A stretch of DNA of 64,000 bases from Aphelocoma coerulescens (lineage: Eukaryota; Chordata; Aves; Passeriformes; Corvidae), in assembly GCF_041296385.1 (NCBI RefSeq), contig NC_091016.1:15227497-15291496 (forward strand). Reading direction: 5' to 3'. Of this stretch, positions 10,701 through 22,086 are shown piece by piece; the first letter of the stretch is position 1, and every line of letters starts with the position of its first letter. Both the position numbers and the translations under genes were made by a program. The notes beneath the pieces were generated by a model, which had not been told where the DNA came from, ran no database searches, and saw nothing but the letters and a program-made list of their open reading frames with translations.

Positions 10701-11538
10701 ATCTTACACTGTAACCTAGGACATATTCAATCTGGTTTTACTGATAACCTTGACAGTGAATTTTTAAGCAATCTCAGACACTCGTTCATAACAAGCCTTG
10801 GGAGCATGAGCTACAGGGCTGACATTGGAAAGCAGGAGAATCACTCTAAAGTGCCGAGTTTAAATGTCCATTTCATTGCTCTTCTATTTATTTCACTCGA
10901 TTAAGCCAAGCCAAGCTTTTCTTGGAGGCAGAATGTGTGTGGGACGTACTACGCCATTATCCCATAACTCTGGGCTGAATGGCACCCAGGCTGCAGTACA
11001 GATTTGAGGAACCCTTGTCACCTGTTCAATAACCTCACAGTTCGCTCATCCTTCTGCAAACAAGTCGCAAACAACGCTGTTGGACTGCTGTCCTGGGTAA
11101 ATATACATACAGATGCCTTTTCCAAAGCAGTGCCTCTTTTGCCAGTGAAATACACGTCCTCTTCTTACCTATGGAATTGTGATTGAAGACACCTCTGAGC
11201 CAGATCTGTCTGAGATTGCAAAGGAGCAAAGCTTTGGGATTTGGGCACATTCTCTTTGTTGCTTTGCTCAGGCCTTTTGTGAGCACAGAATACATTGAGG
11301 CAGAAAACTGTAGACTACACAGGATCTTCTGGGTCCATTGTCCCCCAAACATGGTAATAGGTGGCCCCATTGGAATGCTAACTAACAAACAGCAGCACAA
11401 ATGACATGAAGAAAACATGGCAAAAGAGGAAGAGGAGAGGCCCTGTGAGGAAAGAATACCGTGAGACAATGGCTTGTTGAGTCAGCTGCACTCTGACAAC
11501 CTCTAGGCCAGCAGGTCTCACATTCTCGGCTTGTTTTT
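10701..11538. other. Intergenic, unit A: one long unassigned minus-strand frame
   Basis: A 144-codon minus-strand open frame (11035-11469) is present in all three units. The units are so similar that this conservation says nothing about coding. I recognise no domain in it. Confidence 0.4.
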
Positions 11539-11550
11539 TTTAAAAATTAT

Positions 11551-11556
11551 TTTATT
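11551..11556 (-). terminator. Minus-strand AATAAA in an A/T-rich run, unit A
   Basis: The minus strand reads AAATAAAATAATTTTT here. It could end a minus-strand transcript that includes the candidate exon at 12318-12593. Equivalents are at 29846-29851 and 46042-46047; the last could serve the TOGARAM2-like gene, about 960 bp after its stop. Confidence 0.35.
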
Positions 11557-12317
11557 TAAAACTGAAAAAAAACCCCTCAAAATAAAAGATATACAGTTGA
11601 AAATCTATTTTCAAATTTTAAAATATAAAATTACAACACATTTATTCAAACCTACATCTACATGTCAGAACATATGTACATCTGTAACTACAAAGCCTAA
11701 TGTAAAAATCCAAATCTTCAAACATTCTTCAGACAGGCAGAACCCTCTTCCTGAGCTTGAGGAAAGAGAGCTCTTCTGGACAGGAGGCAAGGGCTTTGAC
11801 GGTTAGGGAACATAGGAAATGTCCAAGGAAAACTTCTTGATAAGACTGTACCAGTCATGCCTGCAAAGTGGAGACACAAAATATAAGAGAGGCCGCAATG
11901 CAAACCTAAAGCATCTGAAGCTACGTATTTAATGGGACAGACCACCTGGAAACTTCTAAAGAGCTGCACAGGGAAACACGCTCCTGCCAGCAGCCACTTG
12001 AGGCAGACCAGGGAGACACCCTGACCCACTTCCAGAGAGCCAGCACAGGAACAGCCTGGCCTCCGGGCTGCCCTGGGACAGCAGGGAGCCCAGAGCCCTG
12101 TGCTTTCCAGGAATGGCTCAGCTGCACACGCACCCTCCTGCTCCTCTCCCGGCCCCACAGCTGAGCAGCCCTACAGCTACACGGGGCACTGGGAGCTGCA
12201 CAGCTCATTGCAGGGGGCACATGCAGGGCAGAACTGTTCCCTGGCAATGTGCCCAGGCTCTCTAGGCTGGCACAAGAGCCTTCCTCCCGCCAGAGAGCGG
12301 CCCAGCTCCCGCCTTAC

Positions 12318-12593
12318 CTCTTTGTGAGGCTGAGCCATGCTCAGCCTTCACCGTGTCCTCCCTGGCAGTGACCCCGGGGGCAGCGCTGCTCAGCTGCCCC
12401 TGCCGGGGCTCCTGGGCCAAGGCCCCCTGAGCAGGCTGCGAGCGGAGACCTGCACTGCCAAGCCTGGGGGTCTGCACAGCATCCTTGCAGCCAGGCAGAG
12501 GCGGGAGGGCACCAGGGTGGGGAGGCCACACAGGGCCCTCCTTAGGCATGGTCTCCATCCACTTCTTCCTTGAGGTTTTGTCTCCAGAAGAAG
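12318..12593 (-). CDS. Candidate internal coding exon, unit A (unidentified)
   Basis: On the minus strand a stretch of 276 bp lies between an acceptor (ctgatctacag) and a strong donor (CAAAGAG/GTAAGG) and is open throughout in one frame. It reads SSGDKTSRKKWMETMPKEGP and continues as a Pro/Gln/Ala-rich sequence ending EHGSASQRG. Both ends are in phase 1, as in the linker exon of the TOGARAM2-like gene at 63276-63437. I recognise no domain. It might be a relic of a TOGARAM2-like or other minus-strand gene; it may also be chance. Upstream, a second open minus-strand frame (13325-13735) ends at a donor-like AAAAAG/GTGAGG, but its phase does not join directly. Confidence 0.3.
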
Positions 12594-12599
12594 CTGTAG

Positions 12600-13860
12600 A
12601 TCAGGTACAAGGGAAGAAGTGAGTTAGTCGAACTCCAGCCTCTGCTATCTACTCATTGAATGGGTAAGTCATCCAAGGATTTTTTAAGTATTGAGAAGTT
12701 TGCTTTGTTTTTATCTTTCATGAAACTAGCATCACTGTGATTGTTCTTAACAGTATGGACCTGGCAAGCCTGAAGGGCAAGGTGGAAGGCTGCAATGATA
12801 AGAGGGGAAAAAACCCATTCCTTCTTGAGACTGGGCTTCTGTGCATACCAAGTACAGACCCACACAGTCCTGACTGCTGTTCCTGCAAACCAGCAAGACC
12901 TCTCAGCAAGCAGGCAGGCCTTGCTGGTGTTTTAATAGCACCGTTATAACATCCTCAGGGTTTGAGCTGATCAGCCAGCAGACGAAGAAGGGGAAATTTA
13001 TTTTTAGTGAGACCTGACATTGATGGCTAAGATAGAAACAGGCCTTGCATCTTATGACCATGTCCACTTTGTGGTCTGCTGTGGCCACAGTCCCTGTCCT
13101 TACTGGCAGTATGAGTGATTTGGCTACTGAGAAAAAGGAGAAAGCAGAGTAAACCAAGGACAGAATGTTGTGATGCCTTGGGCATCCTTGCAGGATCATC
13201 TGTACCTGTCAGCCACCTACTCTGACACAGAGCCCGCACTGACCACCATCGACCAGTCTTCCCTGAAATCTGCTGGGATTTTTTTCCATTTGGCCGAGGC
13301 CTTTCATCTCCATTCTATCCTCACCTTTTTCTTCAGCGGTCTTTCCTTTTCCAGTGAAGTCCATGTTCGAACCCGTGCTTCTGCCTCGCAGAAGTATCTG
13401 GGTTTGAATTTGGGAACGCTCTCGGCGTAGACAGCGACGGGAGCTTGGTACCCAGCCTTAGAACAAGGTCGGGGGACTCCAATCGCCAGCAGTCGGCGCA
13501 GAGAGGCAGAGCCGGACGCGTCTCCTGCCGCTGTGCCTGTGACACCCGCGACCTTCACAACCTCAGCGCGGGGCTGCCCCTTTGTGACACGCTCGCCCGT
13601 GGTTCTCTCGTTTCCATGGCCGCAAAACCCCCATCCCAACACCATCCCCTTCCCTTCCCAAGGGCAGCCAGCCCTAAGCCCCAGCAGGCTAGGCCTGTGG
13701 GTTTGACACTGTCTAGGAGGAAAGGCACTTTCCAAAGCTACTTCTCAAGGCATTTATTTTTGTAACTCCCACTCAGATCTGGGCTGGGTTTTGCACTTTT
13801 TGGATTTGATTTTTTCTGTTCACAACAAACGAAGGGCTGGCACATGAACAGTGGTACCCC
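12600..13860. other. Intergenic, unit A: CpG-containing stretch near 13340-13700
   Basis: Nothing recognisable lies at 12600-13300. Positions 13340-13700 are richer in CpG and carry a 143-codon minus-strand frame (13304-13735) ending near a donor-like site. This could be a promoter and first exon of a minus-strand transcript, but no family similarity is visible. Confidence 0.35.
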
Positions 13861-14090
13861 ATGTTAGAAGTTGAAGAAGCTTTGCACTCTCCATTAGATA
13901 TCCCCAGTATTCAAGCAGCCCATATCTGTAGGGAACAAACTGGCCTATCCAAACAATCCACTTTTGCTCTACTTCATTTTTCTAGGGGTTTATTCCCTGC
14001 TTTCCTTCCTGCAGAGACACCCAAACCCAACATAAACATGACCTGCCTCAAAATATTTCTGATCTTGGCTAATCCTAACAATTGAAAATC
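13861..14090 (+). repeat. Diverged direct repeat, left copy, unit A
   Basis: About 225 bp matching 14930-15150 at moderate identity, including 'cccagtattca', 'tatctgtaggg' and 'cacccaaacccaacat'. Family unknown. Confidence 0.7.
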
Positions 14091-14261
14091 TTCCTAATGG
14101 AAAAACCACTGGGCAGGTCATTCTGAAATGCTCTCCAACAGAGCTCCTAAAACTCAGAGAACTAATCATTCTCTACAGTCCTCCACCGATGATAAAATCA
14201 TGTGGCAGCCAAGCGGTAAAAAAAAAAGAATAACTTTCTGAAATCAGGATTTTTTTTCCCC

Positions 14262-14682
14262 CTGTAGAACATTACAGTCAATAGTAAAAGAGAGAAAGAT
14301 AAGCTTTAATGAGATAGCTCACTCCTATTACCGCAGGCCTGGTTCCTACGGTATATCACTGTGTCCCACAGCCATAGGGAGGCGGAGGAGAGAAGATCCA
14401 GCAGGCAGGAATTGTGCAGCAAGATTGATTCATTGAATTATTTTACAAAGTCTTTTATAGACTTTTTTCTTCATAGTCTAATTGGACAAAGGACCAGCCA
14501 CCCCTTGGGGGTGATTGGCTAAAATCCTAAAACATCCATTGTCAAAATATTTTTCTACTATACCATAAACAAGACTTTTCAAGGTTGCAGGTGTCTTGGG
14601 TGTTTACATTCCCTGCTACCTCTTCTGTGAGAGAGAAAAGTCTCTCACAGACTTAGAAAATAGCAAGAAAATCCTCGCTAAC
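14262..14682 (-). mobile_element. Probable solo LTR, minus orientation, unit A
   Basis: Read on the minus strand the element begins TGTTAGCGAGGATTTTC, contains a TATA-like TCTATAAAAGAC, then a segment ending near CTCATTAAAGC, a possible poly(A) signal. Both ends fit TG...CA. No internal viral genes accompany it. A target duplication is not obvious, so the inner end is approximate. Confidence 0.6.
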
Positions 14683-14929
14683 AGTATTTTTGTACCTACA
14701 CACTCCTAGTCCAGAATTAATCCAGCAAAAATGCCACCTTACATACTCAGCAATTCTTCTCCCCAGATGCATTCAGCATTCCAGCTGCATATCAGCAATT
14801 AAGGAATCATTCCAAAGGGGCCGTGCCCAGGATTTGGCAGAACTAACCCTGAGGCAAGGGATCAGTGGGTCTCATCCCTTTTTCTGCATCAGCAAAATTA
14901 TTTGTTCAAATCTCATCTTTCCCATCTAT

Positions 14930-15150
14930 TAAAGGAAGCTTTGCCCCCTGCAATAGATGCTCCCAGTATTCAGCGGGCCGATATGATCCGTGTATCTGTA
15001 GGGTGTAAATTGGCCATGCAAATGTTCTCCTTCCTTGTGGCAGGGGTTCATTCCTGCTTTCTTTCCTGCAGACACACCCAAACCCAACATTAACATCACC
15101 TGCCTCAAAACAATTCTCATCTTGGCTGTCCCTGAACATTCAAAACTATA
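14930..15150 (+). repeat. Diverged direct repeat, right copy, unit A
   Basis: Partner of 13861-14090. The two copies flank the solo LTR at 14262-14682 at a distance of about 1.07 kb. Confidence 0.7.
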
Positions 15151-16474
15151 CACAGAGCGTTTCCCTGTCCCCCGGGACAGGCTCTAAGGCTGGGCTCTCA
15201 CTTGCACGGAATGAAGAAGAGCTGCTGCACTTGCCAGCGGCTCTGGGGTCTCGCGATCAGCGCTTTGAGTGCAGCTTTTGTACCCACTCCGCCTCCCTGA
15301 GCCGAGCAGCATTCCTGGCCATCGGCACCGCCGCTGCAGGCCAACATCCTCCGGGCACAGCTGCAGGAAGGAGATTGCAACGAGTCCTGGCTGAAGGAGT
15401 CTCCAGTCTGCTGCAGCCCTTCACCTGGGGCGGAATTGTCTTGTGCCGCCATGGGGGGAGCAAAGGGGCGATGGGCTCTGTGCAGATGAGGGTCTCCTCG
15501 GTGTGCTGCTGGTCGCTGGGCCCCACACAGCTGCTGGTGCGTTGCCCCGCAGCATCAGGAGCCTGCATGGAAAAATAACACTGCCAGTGCAAGTGACAGC
15601 CACCCATCCCTGCCATGGCCCTGCCCACAGGGCGTCCTGCCTACCAAACTGCTCGAGTCAGGTCATGTTAGAGCAACATAAAAAATGTTCAAATGATGCA
15701 TTTTGCACATTCTGTCAAAATCATGGCCATACAGTCCACATGTTGGAGGCAGACTGCTGTCAGCAGAATGGGGGAAGCCCCAGCAGCTGCTCTCCCCATG
15801 GCAGGATGCCCATGGCAGCAGAGGCAAGTCTCTGACCTTGCCCCACTGCAGTGGCACCCAGGACAGTGCTTTGGAGTTGTTCCCACGGAACTCAGGCTGC
15901 TGCTACAGCAGCAACATCACTTCACACATTTGATAAGAAAGAGTTGGAATGGCACACAGGACTTGCCCCAAGAGCTACAAATAAAAGGCGGGGTGGTTAG
16001 AAGAGTTTGCTCCTTTTTAATACAAGCAGGCCTGGATTTAAGCAGGGACACTGGGCTAATCATACTGGGGACTGCTTTATAAGCCTTGTCTCTAGCAATT
16101 CCCACCAGCCTGCAAGATTTTGTCAGTAGAAAGGGGTAGCTAAGGTTTTACAGCACATCCATGAGCAAGTCTGGGCCAGAACTCAAAAGCACAAGACAAA
16201 TACTCCCAAATCTGCCCCCCATGGGGAAAGGAAGCAGAAAAGCAGATGAAACAAGTGCCATTGAAGCTAAATTGCCTGCATTTATCTTCTGGTCCAACCT
16301 TTCTGTACAAAATCTCCTCAATTCAAACACACAGCTTAAGATCAAGGAATAAAAGTGTTTCGAGAGCATTTAAAGCCTGATTCCTCTTACTTGCACGGAA
16401 AGGTAGATGCTAAATTCCTTAAGAACACAAATGTGGGTCTGTTTGGGACTGCATCCTTCAAAACAAGGAATGGA
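15151..16474. other. Intergenic, unit A: no gene recognised
   Basis: A moderately GC-rich block at 15190-15610 contains short minus-strand open frames, including one of 84 codons (15198-15452) with a reasonable ATG context (MAAQDNSAPGEGLQQ). None could be assigned. The rest shows no coding signal. Confidence 0.4.
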
Positions 16475-17045
16475 GGTTTAGAATCACAGAACTGTTTCCA
16501 TTGGGAAAGACCTTTAAGATCACAGAGTCCCCCCAATAACCTGAGGCCGCTAACACTGCCAAGGCCACCACTAAAGCATATCCCAGGACGGGATGCCATT
16601 GGCCTTCTTGGCCACCTGGGCACACGCTGGCTCACGTTCAGCCACTGCCAAGCAGCACCCTCAGCTCCTTTTCTGCTGGGCAGCTTTCCAGCCACTCTGC
16701 CCCCGGCCTGTAGCCTTCCGTGGGGTTGTTGTGGCCCAAGTGCAGGACGGGACACTTCACCTTGTTGAACCTCATACAACTGACCTCAGCCCATGATCCA
16801 GCCTGGCCAGATCTCTCTGTAGAGACTTCCTACCCTCCAGCAGATCAACGCTCCCACCCAGCTTGGCGTCGTCTGCAAACTGGCTGAGATGCCCTTGATC
16901 CTCTCCTCCAGATCATTGATAAAGATATGAAACACGACTGGCCCCAGTGCTGAGCCCTGGGGAACACCACTTGGGACCAGCCACCAACTGCATTTAATTC
17001 CACCACTCCCTGGGCTCGCCCATCCTGACAGTCTTCACCCAGGGA
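16475..17045 (-). mobile_element. CR1 LINE fragment, minus orientation, unit A
   Basis: Starts with the reverse complement of a CR1 3' end ('agaatcacagaactg', 'gaccttt') and runs into the reverse-transcriptase C-terminal part ('tgagccctggggaacaccac', 'gtcgtctgcaaactggctga'). The frame is broken. Confidence 0.85.
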
Positions 17046-17179
17046 AGGAAGAGTACATTAAGTACTTCAGGCTTTTCTTCATGCTTTGTTCTATGTTTCC
17101 CCCCACATCCAGTAAAAGGCAGAGATTCTCCTCAGCCCTCCTTTTGTTGCTGTTGTATTTACAGAAATAGTTCTACTCT

Positions 17180-17408
17180 CTTTTGCAAGTTTCTAGGAAG
17201 AAATTCTTTACTGGGAGGCTGCTGAGGTACAGGGAACAAGTTACCCAGAGAAGCTGTGGATGCCCCAAGCCTGGAAGCATTCAAGGCCAGGTTGGATTGA
17301 GCCCTGAGCAACCTCGTCTAGTGGAAGATGTCCCTGCCCACAGCCAGGGCTTTGGAAGTAGAAAATCTCTCAGGATCTTTCCAATATAAATCATTCTGTG
17401 ATTCTATG
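17180..17408 (+). mobile_element. CR1 LINE 3' end, plus orientation, unit A
   Basis: CR1 3' sequence ('aagaaattctttactgggag', 'ttcaaggccaggttgga', 'gaagatgtccctgcccac') ending in the characteristic 'attctgtgattctatgat' tail. It points towards the minus-oriented CR1 at 16475-17045 from the other side, forming an inverted pair. Confidence 0.88.
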
Positions 17409-17470
17409 ATTTCCCAGGAGGAGTCACATTAAATATGGGCGTTGTTTCCGGTTTCTCTCCCCACTTGCAG

Positions 17471-17934
17471 GTGGCCATCAAGCGAGTGTCCCGCGATCGC
17501 ATCCCGGAGTGGGCGCTCCCCACCCCCTGCCCCAAAGAGACCAAAGCATCCCCCACAGCCCCACGGTGCTGCACCAGATCCCGGGCACGTGGCCTCCTCC
17601 AGTCCTTGGCGGCCTCGGGGAGGCTCCAGAGCCCTGTGTGCGGGACAGCTGCTGCAGCACCCACCGCTGTGCCTGGGGGCAAACAGCGCCCAAGGAGCGG
17701 CTGCGCAAGTTCAGAGTCTGAAGCAGAATCCCCAGTGCACGCAAGTGAGAGCTGGGATTTCAGGGGCTGCCAGGAGACGCTGAATTCCTCTCCTCGCTGC
17801 CCTTTCTAGCCACGGCCACGCTGATGCAATCGGAAGAATTGCCCCTGCCCAGGCAGCTCTCAGGTAGAAGACTGGCTTTTGCTCCTCATGTTTCTGAGGG
17901 GCTAGCTGCCAATTCCTCAGGTTTTCCTTCCAAT
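17471..17934 (+). pseudogene. PIM exon-2 fragment fused to a copied intergenic segment, unit A
   Basis: After an intact acceptor (cccacttgcag), the first 45 or so bases of PIM exon 2 ([15 protein letters not shown]) are present without change. They then join directly to a near-identical copy of 5699-6117. The kinase frame stays open from 17435 through the junction to a stop at 17809, giving a 124-codon chimeric frame. The exon-2 donor is lost. No first exon or kinase remainder is nearby upstream, so this is most likely a broken by-product of rearrangement, though it could be spliced into a transcript. Confidence 0.75.
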
Positions 17935-18312
17935 TAATACGGGGTTATGACTATTTTTACTAGTTTATTACTAGTTTATTTCTAGTTTTACTTCCTGCAG
18001 CTCCCTGTGAGCGAGGAAGCACCACAAACCCTCTCCCTCAAAGCCTTGAGGTACTGCCCAAGCAGAACTTTTTCATGCTCTTTCCTCCTGGTGATTTTAT
18101 AATCTCGTCCACAGTCTGAAAGCAAACTGATGCCGTAGGCAAAAGCTTGACCTTGGAACCCTAGGGCACTTTCTGTGCGTGTGTTTGTGTCCCCACGGCC
18201 TTCGGGTGAGCCTGGTGAGGCCGAGGCCTGGGGCCCTCAAGATGGCGCCGGGGAGCCCCCGGGGCAGCGGGGCGGGGCGGCAGAGGGTGGATTTCCCCCG
18301 AGCGAGCGAGGG
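17935..18312. other. Spacer before unit B: AT-rich then CpG-rich
   Basis: An AT-rich run with 'actagtttatta' repeats is followed, from about 18180, by CpG-rich sequence with GC boxes (ggggcggggcggcag) around 18265. It could be a promoter, but no start site can be fixed. The same spacer recurs at 36229-36602. Confidence 0.4.
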
Positions 18313-18442
18313 AGCGAGGGAGCGGCGGGGAAAGGCGCGGGGAGCAGGGGAGGCACAAAGGCCCCGGCTCTCTGGCAAGCGGGCGGCCAGTCGCCAACTG
18401 CTGGCTCCCGGAGCCGCTGGCAGGGCCGTGTCTCCTCCACGC

Positions 18443-18984
18443 CGGCGACACTGCACCTGCAGCGCTGCATCCGGCTCTGCCGGGCTCCCCAGCACGGACG
18501 GCAAGGACACGGACGGGCTGGAGCACGTGCGGACGGGGGACACCGAGATTTAGCGAGCGCTGGAGCACCTCTCCTGCAAGGAAAGGCTGAGACAGCTGGG
18601 CTTCTTCAGCCGGCAAAAGACACTTAGGCTTAGGCTCGACGGAACCGTGGCCTTCCAGGACCTGACGGCAACCTACAAGAAAGCTGGAGAGGGACTTTGG
18701 ACAAGGGCAGGCAAGGACAGGACAAGGGAGAATGGATCCAAACGGAAAGAGAGTAGGTTTAGATGAGGTATTCAGAAAAATGACTCTCGTGGCACAGGTT
18801 GCCCGGAGAAGGTGTGGCTACCCCCTCCCTGGCAGTGTTCAAGGCCAGGCTGGATGGAGCTCTAGACAAGCCCTTGGTCCAGTGCCAGGGGTCCCTAGCC
18901 ACAGCAGGGGGGCTTGCAACGACGTGATCTTTCAGGTCCCGTCCAAGCCAAACCATGCCGTGACTCCGTGATTCTGGGATACTT
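18443..18984 (+). mobile_element. CR1 LINE 3' fragment upstream of kinase B
   Basis: Copy of the element at 131-672, with only single-base differences (for example in 'gccggcgacactg'). Confidence 0.8.
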
Positions 18985-19571
18985 CCCCTCCTCATCCTCT
19001 GGCAGAAAAAGAAGCTTGGGACCAAGTTCCACATTGCAGACTCTGTCTTTTGGCAGCCTGCAACTGTCTCAACAGAGGATGAAAAGAGATGACATTACTG
19101 ACACGATTTATCTTTTCTACCTGAAAATTAAAGGCTCCACTCCTGTCCACTCTCGCACAACCATCAGGACAGGGAACTCTTCCCGGTGAAATGCTTCATC
19201 TCACCCAAGGAAGAAGAAAGCTACAAGCCCACACTTTTCTTTATTTCTGTATTGATTTATTAGGTTATTTCTTTCACGGGCATTTATTTCTTTGTTTGCT
19301 TCTTCCCTTCCGCGGGGCGCGCGCCGGCTCCTCCGGTGGGCTCGCGCAGGGAACGGACGAACGGAACGGCCGCGCGCTCCGGCGGCTCAGCGGCAGCAGC
19401 AGCGGCAGCAGCAGCGGCAGCAGCAGCGGCAGCAGCAGCGGCAGCAGCAGCAGCAGCGCCTCTCTCGATCGGTTTTCCACTCGGATTTCCGCTCGCTCTC
19501 CGTCCCCTTCTCCCTCTCACACTCCACTCACTCCCGTCCCGTCCCTGTCTCCGCCTCTCCCAGCGCGGCTC
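18985..19571 (+). promoter_or_regulatory. CpG-rich 5' flank of kinase B
   Basis: Same layout as in unit A, but with only two CCCGT pentamers (19533-19542), which shortens the flank by 15 bp. Confidence 0.5.
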
Positions 19572-21817
19572 ATGCCGCGTCCCGCGGGCCGCCCCTCTGC
19601 GGGGCCGCCCCGTGCCCGCCGCGGTGCCGCCTCCGCCGGGCTCTCTCCGTCCTGGCAGCGGCTCTGGTGCTGGCGGAGCAGCACGCTCTTTTGGCTCCGC
19701 CTGGCGCGGGCCCTGGCCCGGCCCCGGCCGAGGCCCCTCCCGCGGCTCCGCCCGGAGCCGCCCCGCTGCCGCCCCTCGGCGGGGCCGCCCCCTGCCCGCC
19801 CCTGCCCGGCCCGCCGCGGTGCCGCCTCCGCCGGGCTCTCTCCGTACTGGCAGCGGCGCCGCTGGAAGTGCCGCTCGCTCTGGTGCTGGCGGAGCAGCAC
19901 GCTCTTTTGGCTCCGCCTGGCGCGGGCCCTGGCCCGGCCCCGGCCCCGAACGAGGCCCCTCCGGCGCTTCCGCCCGGAGCCGCCCCGCTGCCGCCCGGCT
20001 CCCGCCCCGTCCCCGGCAGCGTCGTCCGCAGCATCGCCGGCAGCTTCCCCGCTCCGAACTCCGCCGCTCGTCAGCTTGGCCGCCGGCCCCGGGGCGGCTC
20101 GGGAAGCAGCAGCGCCCGGGGGCCCCGGGCAGAATGCCGAGAGCGCGGTGCCGCCCGCACGGGCGGAGAAGCCTCCCCTGGAGCAGCTCTACCGGCAGGG
20201 CCCGCTGCTGGGGAGCGGCGGCTGCGGCAGCGTTTACTCCGGGACCCGGCTCGCCGACGGCGCCCCGGTAAGAGTGGGGCCGGGTCGGAGGGGGGCGGCG
20301 GGCGGCGGGCGACGGGCGACGGGCGACGAGCTCAGCCCGCCGCTCGCCTTGACTTGCAGGTGGCCATCAAGCGAGTGTCCCGCGATCGCATCCCGGAGTG
20401 GGCGCGGCTGGTGAGTGAAAGCCGGCAGGGCGTGGCGGGCGGGGCTAGGGCGAGGCCCGGGAGGGTGGGAGCCGGGACGCTGCGAGGGGAGCGAGCGTGC
20501 AGTGAGCGGGGGCCGCGGAGCGTCCCGGGCCGGGCAATGGCGAGCGGCGGTGGGGCCGGGCCGGGGTGCCGAAGGCTCGGCGCAGCATCGGCCCCGCTGA
20601 CGGCATCGCGGTCCCCCCCGCAGCACAACGGCGCCCTTGTGCCCCTGGAGCTGGCGCTGCTCTGGATGGTGTCGCGCCCTGGCTTCCGCGGCGTGGTGCG
20701 GCTCCTGGACTGGTTCGAGCTGCCCGACGGCTTCGCGCTGGTCATGGAGCGTCCAGAGCGCTGTCAGGACCTCTGGTACTTCCTGGAGGAGCGGGGGTTC
20801 CTGACGGAGCCCGTGGCGCGGGGGCTGTTCCGCCAGGTGCTGGAGGCCGTGCGGCACTGCACCAGCCGCGGCGTCCTGCACCGCGACATCAAGGCCGAGA
20901 ACGTCCTCGTCGACCTGGCCACCGGCGAGGCAAAGCTCATCGACTTCGGGTGCGGCACGGTCCTCCAGGACACCTTCTACACCCGAATGTCAGGTGAGCC
21001 CGAAGGCGGGGCCCAGCCGGGCAGCAGAGATTCCCCCCTTTGCTGGCAGAGGGGGAAGAGGGAGGGAGCGAGGGGAAATCCTTCTGCAGCCGGCTGCAGC
21101 CAAGTTGCTTTCCGGCGGGGCGAGGGCTGCCTGTTGTGGAACGGGAGCTGGCTGGGAGGGAGCAGCACTCATCAGGGCCTGATGAGCTGCGCCCGTGTCC
21201 CGTAGGCACGCCGGAGTACAGCCCGCCGGAGTGGATCCTCTTTGGCTGCTACCATGGCCAGCCAGCCACCATCTGGTCCCTGGGCATCCTGCTCTATGAG
21301 CTGGTCTGTGGGCACCTTCCTTTCAACACGGATGAGGACATCATCCGGGGCCAGCTCTTCTTCCCGCCCCGGGTGTCTCAAGGTGGGGATGCGCCTTCAC
21401 GGCACGGGGGGACGGGGGGAAGGACGTGGTTGGCAGAGGGCAGGTGGCACGCAGGCGTCCTGCTCTTGCAGCTAGGGAGGAGGCTGATCTGCTGGGGTTA
21501 GCTGGAGGAGGTGGCACGTGTGCCTCTGGGCTGCTCTCGTCCGAAAGGGAGGATCGACGGGAAGGTTGGGGTGCAGCTTCCGAGCGCTCCTAGTGTGGCC
21601 TGGGCGCCGTGGAATCTGGGAGAGCAGGGGCAGGAGCCTTGTCCCGCTGAGCAGCGTTTTCCCGTTTCTCTCCCCAGAGTGCCAGCACCTCATCCGGTGG
21701 TGTTTATCCATGGACCCCGCGCACAGGCCGTCCTTGGAAGACCTGTTTGAGCATTCTTGGCTGCAGGACCGTCACCTGGCCCAGGAGAGAGCAGAGATCC
21801 ATCCCTCTGCACAGTAG
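19572..21817 (+). CDS. PIM1-like serine/threonine kinase, copy B (5 exons)
   Basis: Coding exons 19572-20267, 20360-20410, 20624-20993, 21206-21382 and 21678-21817 reproduce copy A with the same splice sites and 477 residues. The one protein change I found is S169L in the N-terminal extension (TCG to TTG). Third-position changes in exon 3 (for example CCG to CCA in the hinge proline codon) are silent. Intron 1 is again 92 bp but has three rather than two GGGCGAC heptamers. All catalytic motifs are intact, so the copy looks functional. It lies between the exon-2 chimera of the previous unit and its own decayed PIM copy. Confidence 0.92.
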
Positions 21818-22086
21818 GATCCAGGAGCCCAGCAAGCACCAGCTGCACGCGTCTCGGGGCGCTCGAAGAAAACGGCAGAGCGTTTCCCTGCGGCCGTGGC
21901 ACGGAGGAGAGAGCGCAGCCGAGGAGATGCTTCTGCTGGTCCTCGGCGCCTTGTGGAGGAAGCGGCTCAGTGCTCCCCATCCTATTGGAGAAGTCGTGGC
22001 AGTGCGGTGAAGTTGCCACGGACTGGAAAAGGGGAAACATCCCCCTGCAGCTCAATGGCATCGTGATGTCCCCGCAAGCCGAGGCA

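Larger units (their letters stand above)
1..18312 (+). repeat. Tandem unit A of the PIM-like kinase array (left edge cut by window)
   Basis: The first base of the window matches position 18313, and the sequence then runs in register with the second unit for about 18.3 kb. Identity is close to complete, with differences mostly in short tandem repeats and isolated bases. In order the unit holds a CR1 fragment, a CpG-rich flank, a PIM-like kinase gene, a decayed PIM copy, an LTR-rich stretch, a candidate minus-strand exon, a solo LTR, two converging CR1 pieces and an exon-2 chimera. The true duplication breakpoints are unknown because the left end of the array lies outside the window. Confidence 0.96.

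Noticed and set aside
14690..14932. Short plus-strand open frame next to the solo LTR
   Set aside because: No ATG context, domain or splice support; it lies in repeat-flanked non-coding sequence.
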